A stretch of DNA of 64,000 nucleotides from NCBI RefSeq assembly GCF_009789675.1, contig NZ_CP046915.1, positions 186,001 through 250,000 of the forward strand, given 5' to 3'. Positions 42,672 through 51,447 of this stretch are shown one piece after another (position 1 is the first letter of the stretch; each line of letters opens with the position of its first letter). The position numbers were made by a program, and so were the translations under genes. Source of the stretch: Paraburkholderia acidisoli. GTDB taxonomy: Bacteria; Pseudomonadota; Gammaproteobacteria; Burkholderiales; Burkholderiaceae. The notes under the pieces are model-generated. The model ran no database searches. It saw only the letters and a program-made list of their open reading frames with translations, and was not told the DNA's origin.

Positions 42672-43979
42672 TTACGCGGCGCTGGCCGCGCCTTGCGCCA
42701 GCATGCGTTCGACCACGTGATACGCGTGGCGCACCAGCAGTTCGTTGTCCTGCAGCACCATGAACTTCTTCGCGCCGGTTTCGGCCGCGCGCTGCGTGCG
42801 TTCGAGCGTGCTGAAGTCTTCGAGCAGCACGTCGCGCAGCGCGACCTTCATGTATTCGAGGAAGAAGCGGCCGCCCGGCGTCGTCATTTCGGGGTAATAC
42901 ACGCGCGCGTCCACGAGCGTCTGGTTGTGCGAGATCGGCCGGAAGTTGTACGCCTGGCAATAGTTCGGGCGCAGCGACACATAGAAGTCCGGGAACACGA
43001 TGTTCATGTCGAACAGCCAGTTCGGGCTTTGAGTCCAGTTCACGCCGGCGGGCAGCGCGTCCATCGGGAACGCGTGCTTCGCGCTGCCAATCCCCGCGCG
43101 CAGCGCGGCGGCCGCGATCGGGCGCTTCTGGCCTTGCTCCGACAACGCGTTCTGCGCGGCCGCGCCGCCCTCGGTCACGGCCTTCGGGTTGCCGTACACC
43201 GACTTCTGGTTGCCCGCCAGCGAGAGCCGGCGGTGAAACTCGCCGCACAGCGCGTCGAGGGGCGGCATGCTTTCGTCGCCGGTCTTGTCGATGGCGTCGG
43301 CGATCGAGTTGCCGTGCACGTACGCCACGTGATACGCCTCCTGGAACGCGTCGAGCGCGAGCTTCCAGTTGCAGTTCACCACTGTCTGCCAGCCGAAGCC
43401 CGCCGTGAGCTTGTCGAACGGAAAGCCTTCGATGTCGCCGAACATCGGCTTCATATAGTCGGCGAGCGACACGGCCGGATTCGGGTCCATGTTCACGAAG
43501 ATAAAGCCTTCCCACACCTCGCACGCCACGCGCGACAAGCCGAACTGCTCGCGGTCGAGCCCGAAGAAGCACTTTTCGTCGGGCACGCCGGTGAGCTTGC
43601 CGTCGAGGTCGTAGGCCCAGCCGTGAAACTTGCAGAAGAACTTGCGGGTATTGCCGCACTTGTCGTAGACGATCTCGTTCATGCGGTGCGCACAGACGTT
43701 GTGCATCGCGCGAATCTCGCCCTGCCGGTTACGCACCACGATGATCGACGTATCGCACGCGGCAAGGTCTTTCACGAAGTAATCGCCCGCCTTCGGGATC
43801 TCCTCCACGCGGCCAACGTGCAGCCACGTCTTCTTGAAGATGTGTTCCTTCTCGCGCTCGTAGTACTCCGGCGAGATATACGGCTCGACCGGGATCGGGC
43901 CGGAGCCCAGCTCGGGATAACGGCCGGTCAGCGTGCCTGCCGGTGCGGGGACTTCGGGGGACAGCAAGGTCGTGGACAC
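42672..43979 (-). CDS. Rieske non-haem iron oxygenase, alpha subunit
   Basis: 435 residues, GTG 43979 with a GAGGTGA ribosome site. Rieske cluster ligands are Cys96-His98 (CAHRM) and Cys116-His119 (CKFHGW). The mononuclear iron motif follows NWKLALDAF: Glu214, His217 and His222. The Asp that usually bridges the two metal centres is replaced by Glu214, as in the carnitine oxygenase CntA subgroup. Length and C-terminal domain fit trimeric alpha-only or quaternary-amine/aromatic oxygenases. It is the first gene of the operon. Redox partners are encoded downstream. The substrate is unknown; the AAHS transporter beyond the regulators suggests a carboxylated aromatic or heteroaromatic. Confidence 0.93.
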   Translation of the reverse strand: MSTTLLSPEVPAPAGTLTGRYPELGSGPIPVEPYISPEYYEREKEHIFKKTWLHVGRVEEIPKAGDYFVKDLAACDTSIIVVRNRQGEIRAMHNVCAHRMNEIVYDKCGNTRKFFCKFHGWAYDLDGKLTGVPDEKCFFGLDREQFGLSRVACEVWEGFIFVNMDPNPAVSLADYMKPMFGDIEGFPFDKLTAGFGWQTVVNCNWKLALDAFQEAYHVAYVHGNSIADAIDKTGDESMPPLDALCGEFHRRLSLAGNQKSVYGNPKAVTEGGAAAQNALSEQGQKRPIAAAALRAGIGSAKHAFPMDALPAGVNWTQSPNWLFDMNIVFPDFYVSLRPNYCQAYNFRPISHNQTLVDARVYYPEMTTPGGRFFLEYMKVALRDVLLEDFSTLERTQRAAETGAKKFMVLQDNELLVRHAYHVVERMLAQGAASAA

Positions 43980-44016
43980 GATGGCATCACCTCAAAAACG
44001 AACATCGTTTAATAAT

Positions 44017-44027
44017 GAATGGTATTC
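44017..44027. promoter_or_regulatory. Palindrome GAAT-GGT-ATTC, candidate TetR operator
   Basis: An 11-bp dyad in the intergenic region between the divergent oxygenase operon and first TetR gene. Read leftward it lies immediately upstream of a TATTAA -10-like element for the oxygenase operon, where a repressor would block RNA polymerase. The same GAAT-N3-ATTC core recurs at 45539-45549 before the transporter. Confidence 0.5.
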
Positions 44028-44116
44028 TGTTTTGGAAAAATTTGTCCGTCAAGACCTTTTGTCGATTTCGTGATGGCGCGCGACATTGGCGCGTCGTGGC
44101 GAACGGGAGCGAAACC

Positions 44117-44767
44117 ATGAATCGCGGGAAACGGGAGCAGATCGCGCAGGCCGCGCTGGCGCTCTTTCAGGCGCAGGGCTTCACGGCGACGAAGATGGCG
44201 CAGATCGCGGCGGCCGCCGGTATGACGGCCGCGAATCTGTACGTGTATTTCGACTCGAAACTCGCGATCCTCTACGAGGTGTATCGCCCGTGGCTGCGCG
44301 CGCAACTCGACGCGCTGGGCGCGCAAGTGCGGGCGCAGCACGGCACGCACGCCCGGCTGCGGCGTTTGCTGGTGGGCTTGTGGCACGACATTCCGGGCGC
44401 CGACGCGAACTTCGCCAACGCGCTCATCGACGGTCTCGCGCAGCGGCCCGCGCGCGCCGAACCGTCGAGTGCGTTTCTGAACGAGGTGGAAGTGGCGGTG
44501 GGCGCGCTGCTGCGCGAATGCATCGGCATGGAGCACGGCGCACGCGTCTTGTGCGGCGACGAAGCGATGCTCTCGCGCCTCATCTGGATGGCGTTCGACG
44601 GCTTCGTCATCAACCGGCGGCTCGGCGACGTTCGCGACGTGGAAGCGGTTGCCTCGCTGATCGCGGCGCTCGTGCTCGACGCGGGACCGGGCGGCCCGCC
44701 GAACGGGGCGCGCAATGCGCCGCAAACCGCAGCCGGAGCGCGCGCCGGAGCGGGTCTGGCGGCTTGA
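44117..44767 (+). CDS. TetR-family regulator (copy 1)
   Basis: 216 residues from ATG 44117, with GGGAG upstream. The N-terminal helix-turn-helix is REQIAQAALALFQAQGFTATKMAQIAAAAGMTAANLYVYFDSK, split by turns, with the classic NLYVYF recognition end. The C-terminal ligand domain shares LWHDIPGADANFANALID and IWMAFDGFVINRRLGDVRD with the neighbouring copy. It is divergent from the oxygenase operon and likely represses it in the absence of substrate. Confidence 0.93.
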   Translation: MNRGKREQIAQAALALFQAQGFTATKMAQIAAAAGMTAANLYVYFDSKLAILYEVYRPWLRAQLDALGAQVRAQHGTHARLRRLLVGLWHDIPGADANFANALIDGLAQRPARAEPSSAFLNEVEVAVGALLRECIGMEHGARVLCGDEAMLSRLIWMAFDGFVINRRLGDVRDVEAVASLIAALVLDAGPGGPPNGARNAPQTAAGARAGAGLAA

Positions 44768-44814
44768 TAGAATGCCCCGAACCGATCACCGCCCTTCCAT
44801 CAGAGAGCCTTCAA

Positions 44815-45405
44815 GTGCCGCAAATCAAAAAAGCCGTCAAGCGGGAAGCCATTTTGACGGCCGCGTTCAACGCCTTCAGCGAAAAGGGCTATTCCGCCAC
44901 GACGATGACCGAAATCGCGCGCCTCGCGGGCACCACGGTCGCCAATCTGTACGTTTATTTCGACTCCAAGCTCGTGATCCTCTATGAGATCTACGAGCCG
45001 TGGTTGATCGAGCAACTGCACCGGTTGCGCAGCGAAGTGGCGCTGCTGAACGGCCCGCGCAAGAAGATCGAACGCATTCTCGCGGGCATCTGGGGCGACA
45101 TTCCGGCCGCCGACAACGCCTTCGCGAACTCGCTGATCGACGCGCTCGCGAGCGCGCCCGCGGGCCTGGCCAAGCCCAACAACCTGCTGGTCTCGGTCGA
45201 GAATTTCCTCACGCAACTGCTCAAGGACGCGCTGCCCGCGGAGCGCATCGCGGCGCTGGGCGGCGACCTGTTCGCGCACGTGATCTGGATGGCGTTCGAC
45301 GGCTTCGTGATCAACCAGCGCATTGGCGATCACCGCGACATCCAGCGCATCACCGCGCTCACCACCACGCTGCTGCTGGGCGAGGCGCCGCGCGAGTCCG
45401 CGTGA
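44815..45405 (+). CDS. TetR-family regulator (copy 2)
   Basis: 196 residues if started at GTG 44815, preceded by AGAGAG. The helix-turn-helix REAILTAAFNAFSEKGY...TTVANLYVYFDSKL and the C-terminal segments IWGDIPAADNAFANSLID and IWMAFDGFVINQRIGDHRD parallel copy 1 closely, so the pair arose by tandem duplication. The copies differ in length and in the ligand-domain middle, so they may respond to different effectors. The gap to copy 1 is 47 bp. Confidence 0.92.
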   Translation: MPQIKKAVKREAILTAAFNAFSEKGYSATTMTEIARLAGTTVANLYVYFDSKLVILYEIYEPWLIEQLHRLRSEVALLNGPRKKIERILAGIWGDIPAADNAFANSLIDALASAPAGLAKPNNLLVSVENFLTQLLKDALPAERIAALGGDLFAHVIWMAFDGFVINQRIGDHRDIQRITALTTTLLLGEAPRESA

Positions 45406-45711
45406 CGGCATGACGGCGTGAAGTAACGCCAGCGCGATATCGAGCTGACATCGACGTGAGATTGGCGCAACGCTACGCCCCAGGATTTTCCCGAACCCCG
45501 CACAAATTTATTTTGAAATCTTTGACGTAGCGAAAATGGAATGACATTCTTTATTCGAGCGCAGACGGTCGTCCTTTGTCTGCGCCGGGCTGGCAAGCCG
45601 CAGCAAGGCTCTATCATCGGAAGATGACGGCCTTCGCCACACGGTCACCCAAGAGAACTGGCATCGTGCTTGCCTGATTTTTCCGGTAGTTCGTTCGAAT
45701 AAGTCATCCTC
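45406..45711 (+). promoter_or_regulatory. Transporter promoter region
   Basis: 306 bp. A TTGACG hexamer at 45522-45527 and the palindrome at 45539-45549 fall where the -35 and -10 regions of the transporter promoter would be, giving a leader of about 155 nt. No gene is seen in the region. Confidence 0.45.
45539..45549. promoter_or_regulatory. Palindrome GAAT-GAC-ATTC, candidate TetR operator
   Basis: An 11-bp dyad matching the one at 44017-44027 in both arms; both are followed by T. It lies 17 bp downstream of TTGACG, overlapping the expected -10 of the AAHS transporter promoter. Confidence 0.5.
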
Positions 45712-47019
45712 ATGGCGGCCATCTCCGAAAGTCCTCACGCTCTCGCCCTCGACCCGCCCGCGCGCACCACGCGCCGCGTGCTGGCCCTTTGCTTCCTCAC
45801 GATCGTGACCGAAGGCTATGACATCGGCGTCATGGGCACGATCGTTCCCTCCATGCTCGCCGACCCGGTGTGGAAACTCACGCCGATCGAAGTGGGCGCG
45901 ATGAGCAGCGCCGCGCTGTTCGGCACGTTGTTCGGCTCGTACTTCATCAGCGTGCTCACCGACCTGATCGGCCGCAAACGTCTGCTGATTGCATGCGTCA
46001 CGCTGTTTTCGCTTTCCATGCTGGGCGCCGCCATCGCGCCTTCGCCGTTTATCTTCAGCGTGATGCGCTTTATTGGCGGGCTCGGGCTCGGCGGCGTGAT
46101 TTCCGCGGCGGCGGCACTCACGGTCGAATATTCGCCGGCCGCCAGGCGCAATCTCAACTTCGCCATCATGTATTCGGGCTACGCGATCGGCGCGCTGGTC
46201 TCCGCCGTGATCGGCATCGCGTTTCTCGGTTCGCATGGCTGGCGCTTCGTGGTGGCGCTAGGCGCGTTGCCGCTGCTCGGCCTGCCGCTGCTCGTGAAGA
46301 TGCTGCCCGAGTCGCTCGCCTACCTCATGGCGAGCGGCAAGCGCCGCGAAGCCGATCAACTCGCGCAGCGGCTCGGTTTGTCGCTGGCTTCGCTCGACAG
46401 CGTCCCCGCGGAAGCGACTGCCAAGCCTTCGCTGGGCGTGGTGCTGCGCGAGGTGTTCTCGCACGGCAACGCATGGTCGACGCTGTGCCTCTGGGTCGCG
46501 CAGATCGCCGCCGTGCTCGTGATCTACGGCCTTGGCACGTGGTTGCCGCAACTGATGCGCAAGCTCGGCTACGACCTCGGCTCCAGCCTCTCGTTCCTCG
46601 CGATCTTCATGCTGTCCTCGGCGATCGGCGGCATTCTGATCGGCCGCGTGGGCGACCGGCTCGGGCCGCGCAAAACCATCGTGGGCGGCTACATGATCGG
46701 TGCGCTGGCGATCTGCGGGCTCGCCGTGAAGGGCAGCGAACTCACCAACTACGTGCTCGTCGCGCTGGCCGGTCTCGGCAGCATCGGCGTGGCCATGGTG
46801 CAGCTCGGCTACATCGCGAGCTTCTACCGGCCGTTCGCCCGCGCCAGCGCGACGGGCTGGGCCGTTGGCATCGGCCGTGTCGGCGCCATGGCCGGCCCGA
46901 TGCTCGGCGCGTGGTTCGCGTCCTCGCATCTGGACGTGCGCCTGAACTTCGTCGCCTTCGCGGTCTCGGGGCTAGTGGCCGCGCTCGCTATCGCCGTGTG
47001 CCGGCCGCGCAACGCGTGA
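45712..47019 (+). CDS. MFS transporter, aromatic acid:H+ symporter family
   Basis: 435 residues with 12 predicted transmembrane helices. The AAHS signatures are seen: EGYDIGVMGTIVPSML after helix 1 (the DGYD-like motif carrying a conserved Asp), and the MFS loop GSYFISVLTDLIGRKRLL between helices 2 and 3; a second GRVGDRLGPRKTI lies between helices 8 and 9. Family members import benzoate, protocatechuate, 4-hydroxybenzoate and similar acids. The gene likely feeds the Rieske operon and is followed by a strong hairpin at 47025. Confidence 0.92.
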   Translation: MAAISESPHALALDPPARTTRRVLALCFLTIVTEGYDIGVMGTIVPSMLADPVWKLTPIEVGAMSSAALFGTLFGSYFISVLTDLIGRKRLLIACVTLFSLSMLGAAIAPSPFIFSVMRFIGGLGLGGVISAAAALTVEYSPAARRNLNFAIMYSGYAIGALVSAVIGIAFLGSHGWRFVVALGALPLLGLPLLVKMLPESLAYLMASGKRREADQLAQRLGLSLASLDSVPAEATAKPSLGVVLREVFSHGNAWSTLCLWVAQIAAVLVIYGLGTWLPQLMRKLGYDLGSSLSFLAIFMLSSAIGGILIGRVGDRLGPRKTIVGGYMIGALAICGLAVKGSELTNYVLVALAGLGSIGVAMVQLGYIASFYRPFARASATGWAVGIGRVGAMAGPMLGAWFASSHLDVRLNFVAFAVSGLVAALAIAVCRPRNA

Positions 47020-47024
47020 CATGA

Positions 47025-47061
47025 CACGCCGCGGCGCCGGTTCGCTCCGGCGCCCGGCGTG
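47025..47061 (+). terminator. Strong hairpin after the AAHS transporter gene
   Basis: CACGCCGCGGCGCCGG pairs with CCGGCGCCCGGCGTG across a TTCGCT loop, about 15 bp with one bulged base, beginning five bases after the transporter stop and followed by TATTTTC. It overlaps a possible GTG start of the porin frame at 47059, arguing for the later ATG. Confidence 0.75.
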
Positions 47062-47145
47062 ACGCGTATTTTCTCGCGTACTTCCCCGCTGGCGTTCGCG
47101 TTTGCCTTCGCGCTTCTCCCCTCTTCCTTCCTATCCTTAATCGGC

Positions 47146-48297
47146 ATGAGATCACAATTTCGACCTTTCGTTTTATCTATCAGGAATCCTTATTTTCTAT
47201 TGAGCAGTCTGACGATTTCGCTCGGCCTGACGGCAACGCCCGCTCACGCGCAAAGCAGCGTCACGCTGTACGGGCTGATTTCGGTGGGCATCAGCTATTC
47301 GTCGAACGCGGGCGGCAAGTCGCTCACACAGATGACGAGCGGCCCGCAGCAACCGTCGCGCTGGGGCCTCAAGGGCCGCGAAGAGCTGGGCGGCGGTCTC
47401 GCGGCCATCTTCGATCTGGAGAACGGTTTTTCGATCACCACGGGCAGCGCCGCGCAAGGCGGCCGCCTGTTCGGGCGGCAGGCGTGGGTCGGCCTCACGG
47501 ACCCGAAGCTCGGCACACTCACGCTCGGGCGGCAGTACGACGAGATGACCCAGCAACTCAACTGGACCTCCTCGGCCGTGCAGTTCGCGACCTATGGCGC
47601 GCACGTGGGCGATAACGACAACGTCTTCAACGTGCTGCGACTGCAGAACGCGGTGCGCTACGCTTCGCCGGATTTCGCCGGGCTGTCGTTCGCGGGGCAA
47701 TACGCGTTCTCGAACGAGGCCGGCGCGTTCAGCGACAACAGTGCCTTCAGCGGCGGCGTGTCGTATCGGCATGGTCCGTTCCGCTTCTCGGCGGCGATGT
47801 CGCAATACAACCACCCGGCTTCGACCAACACCTCGGGCGCCATTGGCGATTCGTACGCGTTCACCTCGCCGTTCGCCACCAGCGCGGGCGGCGCCAACGC
47901 CGCAAAGCAGCGCATTCTGGGTGTGGGCGCGGGCTACGACTTCGGCTTCGCACAGGCCACGCTTTCGTACACGAACGTGCTGTTCGATTATCTCGACAGC
48001 ACGGGCCTGCGCCTCAACAACGTGGAGGCGTCGGTCACACATTGGATCACGCCCACGCTGCAGATCGGCGCGGCGTATATCTATACATTCGGCGAGTCGT
48101 CGGCGGCGCAAAAGCCACACTACAACCAGGTGAATCTGGGCGTGGACTACTTTCTCAGCAAGCGCACCGACCTCTATCTGGTTGGCCTGATGCAGCGCGC
48201 CGGCGGCAGCGCCCGCTATGCGCAGATCGTGACGACCGCCGCTTCGAGCACGCAATCCGAAACGCAGGTGATCGCGGGCATACGCACCAAGTTCTGA
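47146..48297 (+). CDS. Gram-negative porin (OpcP type), copy 1
   Basis: 383 residues from ATG 47146; an earlier in-frame GTG at 47059 lies inside a terminator-like hairpin. The signal peptide ends TPAHAQSS. The mature protein opens with SVTLYGLISVGISYSSNAGG, then WGLKGREELGGGLAAIFDLENGF and GRLFGRQAWVGLTDPKLGTLTLGRQYD, the standard trimeric-porin strands, and ends in a terminal Phe (IRTKF). It makes a general or substrate-selective outer-membrane pore; location beside the AAHS transporter suggests entry of the same aromatic substrate. Confidence 0.93.
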   Translation: MRSQFRPFVLSIRNPYFLLSSLTISLGLTATPAHAQSSVTLYGLISVGISYSSNAGGKSLTQMTSGPQQPSRWGLKGREELGGGLAAIFDLENGFSITTGSAAQGGRLFGRQAWVGLTDPKLGTLTLGRQYDEMTQQLNWTSSAVQFATYGAHVGDNDNVFNVLRLQNAVRYASPDFAGLSFAGQYAFSNEAGAFSDNSAFSGGVSYRHGPFRFSAAMSQYNHPASTNTSGAIGDSYAFTSPFATSAGGANAAKQRILGVGAGYDFGFAQATLSYTNVLFDYLDSTGLRLNNVEASVTHWITPTLQIGAAYIYTFGESSAAQKPHYNQVNLGVDYFLSKRTDLYLVGLMQRAGGSARYAQIVTTAASSTQSETQVIAGIRTKF

Positions 48298-48343
48298 TTG
48301 CAGGCGCTTCCCATTCGTTTCGCTACACGACTACGCTTCTCAC

Positions 48344-49426
48344 ATGAAAACGCTACACGCAGGATTCCTGACTATTTCGTTGCTGGGAACTTACGCTTCG
48401 AGCGCGTTCGCGCAATCCAGCATGACGCTGTATGGCAGCATCGACGAAGGTATCGGTTACGTCACCAATGCGAAAGGCAGTTCGCAAACCCTGATGGGCC
48501 CGATCAGCGTACCGGATCAGTTCGGGTTCAAGGGCTCGGAAGATCTGGGCGGCGGCACGAAAGCCATTTTTCAGCTGGAAAACGGCTTCTTCTCGAACAC
48601 CGGTGCGTTCGCTTCGTCGGGCGTGCTGTTCAGCCGCAAGGCGTTCGTCGGTCTTGCCGACAACCGTTGGGGCACACTCACGCTCGGCAAGCAGTGGGAC
48701 CTCACCGACGACGTGCTCTTGCCGAACGCCAACGGCGCGGTGCAGTACAACTACTTTCTCTACCATCCCGCCAATGTCGACAACGACGCAGTGACGGTGG
48801 TGAACAACAGCGTGAAGTATGCGAGCAATCCGTGGCACGGGGTCTCCGCACGCGCCATGTACGGCTTCACGGACAGTTCGACGGGACAAGGCCGCTACGT
48901 GGGCGGCGCGCTGCTCTACAAGTCGTCGGCACTGCAACTGGGCGCCGTGTACAGCGACACGCGCAACAAGTCGTACGCGTTCAACACGTCGCTCGGCTAC
49001 GCGAACTTTCTCGGCCAGAACCTCGCGGGCGGCGTGACTTTCAAGGCGCGCGACACGCAGATCTTCGGCGTGGCCGGCACTTACACGCCTAATCGGCAAT
49101 GGGCGTTTCATGCCGTCGTGGATACGGTGAAACTCGCCACCGACACCGACTCCGCGCGCGCGACCACCACGGAGCTAGGCGTGGACTGGAACGTCACGCC
49201 GTTCGACACGGTGCTGCTGGGCGGCTATCGCACGTGGTTCGCGGGCAAGCAATACACCGCGGCCGGCCTCTCGAATCTTTACCATCTTTCGGTGCGCACC
49301 ATGCTCTACGCCGAGCTGACGGTCGAGCACGCGGGCGGCGGCGCGCAGGCGGCACTGCTCTCCCTCTCGCCTTCGTCGAGCAGCAATCAGACTTCGGTGC
49401 GCGTGGGCGTGCAGCACTTCTTTTAA
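48344..49426 (+). CDS. Gram-negative porin (OpcP type), copy 2
   Basis: 360 residues. The signal peptide is LHAGFLTISLLGTYASSAFA. The mature start SSMTLYGSIDEGIGYVTNAKG, FGFKGSEDLGGGTKAIFQLENGF, and the closing VRVGVQHFF with a terminal Phe place it in the same family as the gene 46 bp upstream, but the two are diverged, especially in the loops. It ends in a convergent gap of 21 bp before the chemoreceptor gene. Confidence 0.93.
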   Translation: MKTLHAGFLTISLLGTYASSAFAQSSMTLYGSIDEGIGYVTNAKGSSQTLMGPISVPDQFGFKGSEDLGGGTKAIFQLENGFFSNTGAFASSGVLFSRKAFVGLADNRWGTLTLGKQWDLTDDVLLPNANGAVQYNYFLYHPANVDNDAVTVVNNSVKYASNPWHGVSARAMYGFTDSSTGQGRYVGGALLYKSSALQLGAVYSDTRNKSYAFNTSLGYANFLGQNLAGGVTFKARDTQIFGVAGTYTPNRQWAFHAVVDTVKLATDTDSARATTTELGVDWNVTPFDTVLLGGYRTWFAGKQYTAAGLSNLYHLSVRTMLYAELTVEHAGGGAQAALLSLSPSSSSNQTSVRVGVQHFF

Positions 49427-49447
49427 CCCGGCGCCTTTCACATACGT

Positions 49448-51010
49448 TCAGATCTGAAACGCCCGAATCGCGCCGGTCAGGTGTTCACCCTGATCGGCGA
49501 GCGAGCGCGAAGCGGCCGCCGATTGCTCGACCAGTGCGGCGTTTTGCTGCGTCGCGGCGTCCATCTGCGCGACGGCCGTGTTGACCTGCTCGACGCCGCG
49601 CTGTTGTTCGTTCGACGCCGTGGCGATCTCGCCCACGAGGTCCGTGACCTGACCGATCGCGCGCGTCACTTCGGTCATGGTCGCGCCCGCCTGGTTAGCG
49701 AGCGTGACGCCGTCGCGCACGCGCGCCACCGAAGCGAGAATCAGCGTTTTGATTTCCTTCGCGGCCGTGGACGAGCGCTGCGCGAGGCTGCGCACTTCGG
49801 TGGCGACTACAGCGAAGCCCTTGCCCTGTTCGCCCGCACGCGCGGCTTCCACGGCCGCGTTGAGCGCGAGAATATTGGTCTGGAACGCGATGCTGTCGAT
49901 GATTGCGACGATCTCCGCCACTTCGTTCGAACCCGTGTCGATGTCGCCCATCGTGCGCACGATTTCCTCGACCATGCCGTTGCCGCGACCGGCGATGCTC
50001 GACGCCTCCAGCGCCATCGCGCTCACGCGCTGCGCGTGGCCCGCGTTCATGCGAATGGTCGAAGTGAGTTCTTCCATGCTCGACGCCGTCTCCTGCAACG
50101 ACGCCGCCTGCTGTTCCGTGCGCGCCGAAAGATCGGCGTTGCCCGAGGCAATCTCGTGCGCGCCGTTCGCGATCGAACCGGCGGCGTCGCGCACCTGGCC
50201 CACGAGCGCGACGAGGCTGCCCTGCATGTCGCCCATCGAACGCAGCACGCTGCCCGCGGGCGCATGCGCCGCGCCGTCGATCACCCGCAGATCGCCGCTG
50301 GCCACGCGCTGCGATACCGCGCCGAGCGCGGCCGGCTCCGCGCCAAGCTGGCGCATGAGGCCACGCGTGATAAGCGCGCCCGCGAGCGCCGCGCAGGCGA
50401 GCGAGAGCACGCACAACGCGATCAGCAGCACACGCTCGCGCTCGTACTTCGCGCCGCCCGCGTCGATGCTGGCTTGTGCGCGGCGCTCCGCATAGGTTTC
50501 ATACACGTTCGCGGCATCGATCAGCCTGGCGAGCAGCGGGCGGCATTGCTCGTCGATGAGCTTGACCGCCTCGTCATGACGCCCTTCTAGTGCCGCCTTG
50601 ACGATGGCGAGTGCCACCGGGCCATACTGCGTTTCCACGTCGGCGATATGTCCGACCAGCTCGCGCTCTTCCGCGTCCGCGTCGGCGGACTGGCTCACGA
50701 GCGCCTGCAGCTTGTCGAGCCGCTCATGCACGTTGGCGTGGGCCTTCATGACGTTGCTTTTTTCCGCGTCGATATCGCTCGCCGCCGTGACGAACAGCAG
50801 ATCGCGCGCCGAAATCGCACGCCGGTCCACCGCCGTGCGGACCTGCTGCGCCAGTTGCGCGCGCGTGTTCGCCCCCGTGACGAACGCCTCGAAGCGCGCG
50901 TTGTCGCTGCCGAGCGCATAGAGCGAGTAACCTGAAACACCCAGCACCAGAATGATCAGGATGCCGAACGAAAGTGTGAGCTTCTGCCGGATGGTGAGTG
51001 CGAGCGCCAT
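49448..51010 (-). CDS. Methyl-accepting chemotaxis protein (4HB type)
   Basis: 520 residues from ATG 51010; an earlier in-frame start would add 24 residues of Cys-rich leader. The first helix is [23 protein letters not shown], then a four-helix-bundle ligand domain (residues about 35-185), second helix ([21 protein letters not shown]), HAMP and a cytoplasmic signalling domain with [21 protein letters not shown]. It reports ligand binding to CheA/CheW. No nearby chemotaxis genes. The nearest metabolic genes are the porins and the PTS. Confidence 0.93.
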   Translation of the reverse strand: MALALTIRQKLTLSFGILIILVLGVSGYSLYALGSDNARFEAFVTGANTRAQLAQQVRTAVDRRAISARDLLFVTAASDIDAEKSNVMKAHANVHERLDKLQALVSQSADADAEERELVGHIADVETQYGPVALAIVKAALEGRHDEAVKLIDEQCRPLLARLIDAANVYETYAERRAQASIDAGGAKYERERVLLIALCVLSLACAALAGALITRGLMRQLGAEPAALGAVSQRVASGDLRVIDGAAHAPAGSVLRSMGDMQGSLVALVGQVRDAAGSIANGAHEIASGNADLSARTEQQAASLQETASSMEELTSTIRMNAGHAQRVSAMALEASSIAGRGNGMVEEIVRTMGDIDTGSNEVAEIVAIIDSIAFQTNILALNAAVEAARAGEQGKGFAVVATEVRSLAQRSSTAAKEIKTLILASVARVRDGVTLANQAGATMTEVTRAIGQVTDLVGEIATASNEQQRGVEQVNTAVAQMDAATQQNAALVEQSAAASRSLADQGEHLTGAIRAFQI

Positions 51011-51282
51011 GATGATCGAGGAGATGACAGGGGGAAATCGGCCGCCGTCGTCACAGCAGCCACAGGCGGCGTGCAGGCGCACGCGTCCCGCGCAATCGAT
51101 TTAATCGATTACTGAAAATCGGCGGAACGACCCGAATATGCTATTTAGATTTTGGATTCGAGCCGACTATATCGGTTGCCGCGCGCCGGATCAATCGCTA
51201 TTGCATGACTGAAGCCTCGCCGCAACAGTCCGGCGGGCGGGGCTTTCAGGCCGCGCGCGCGGCGTTCGAGCGATTATTCGCA

Positions 51283-51309
51283 GCGCAAACGATGCTTTAA
51301 CGTTTGCGC
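51283..51309. repeat. Perfect 9-bp inverted repeat
   Basis: GCGCAAACG (51283-51291) and CGTTTGCGC (51301-51309) flank a nine-base spacer. It lies 273 bp upstream of the chemoreceptor start and 52 bp beyond the PTS terminator. It may be an operator or a second hairpin; there is no T-tract. Confidence 0.4.
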
Positions 51310-51360
51310 GCTTCGATAATCGGCTTATGAATCGGAATGGAGAGCAAAATCTCGCTCCAG

Positions 51361-51390
51361 AAAAAACGCGCCGTGCGAGGCGCGTTTTTT
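51361..51390 (-). terminator. Rho-independent terminator of the PTS operon
   Basis: A perfect 12-bp inverted repeat: AAAAAACGCGCC, six-base loop, GGCGCGTTTTTT. Read leftward it gives a GC stem followed by six U, 58 bp after the IIB stop codon. Confidence 0.9.
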
Positions 51391-51447
51391 GTCCGGCTCA
51401 ACCGAAAGCGTTTTTTGGTCGTTGTTTTCGGTCGTTATTCCCGGCGT

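Larger units (their letters stand above)
51011..51447. other. Intergenic region upstream of the chemoreceptor
   Basis: 437 bp without a gene between the chemoreceptor start and the end of the PTS operon, both leftward. Besides the terminator at 51361-51390 and the inverted repeat at 51283-51309, an AT-rich segment around 51110-51175 could be the chemoreceptor promoter. Confidence 0.5.

Noticed and set aside
49447..49458. 12-bp palindrome TTCAGATCTGAA at the chemoreceptor stop codon
   Set aside because: Lies mostly inside the coding end and is short enough to occur by chance; no regulatory role fits the position.
51110..51180. Possible sigma-28 promoter of the chemoreceptor gene (TAAA ... GCCGATTT on the minus strand)
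   Set aside because: Spacing between the two elements is about 20 bases, not the expected 15, and the second element is imperfect.
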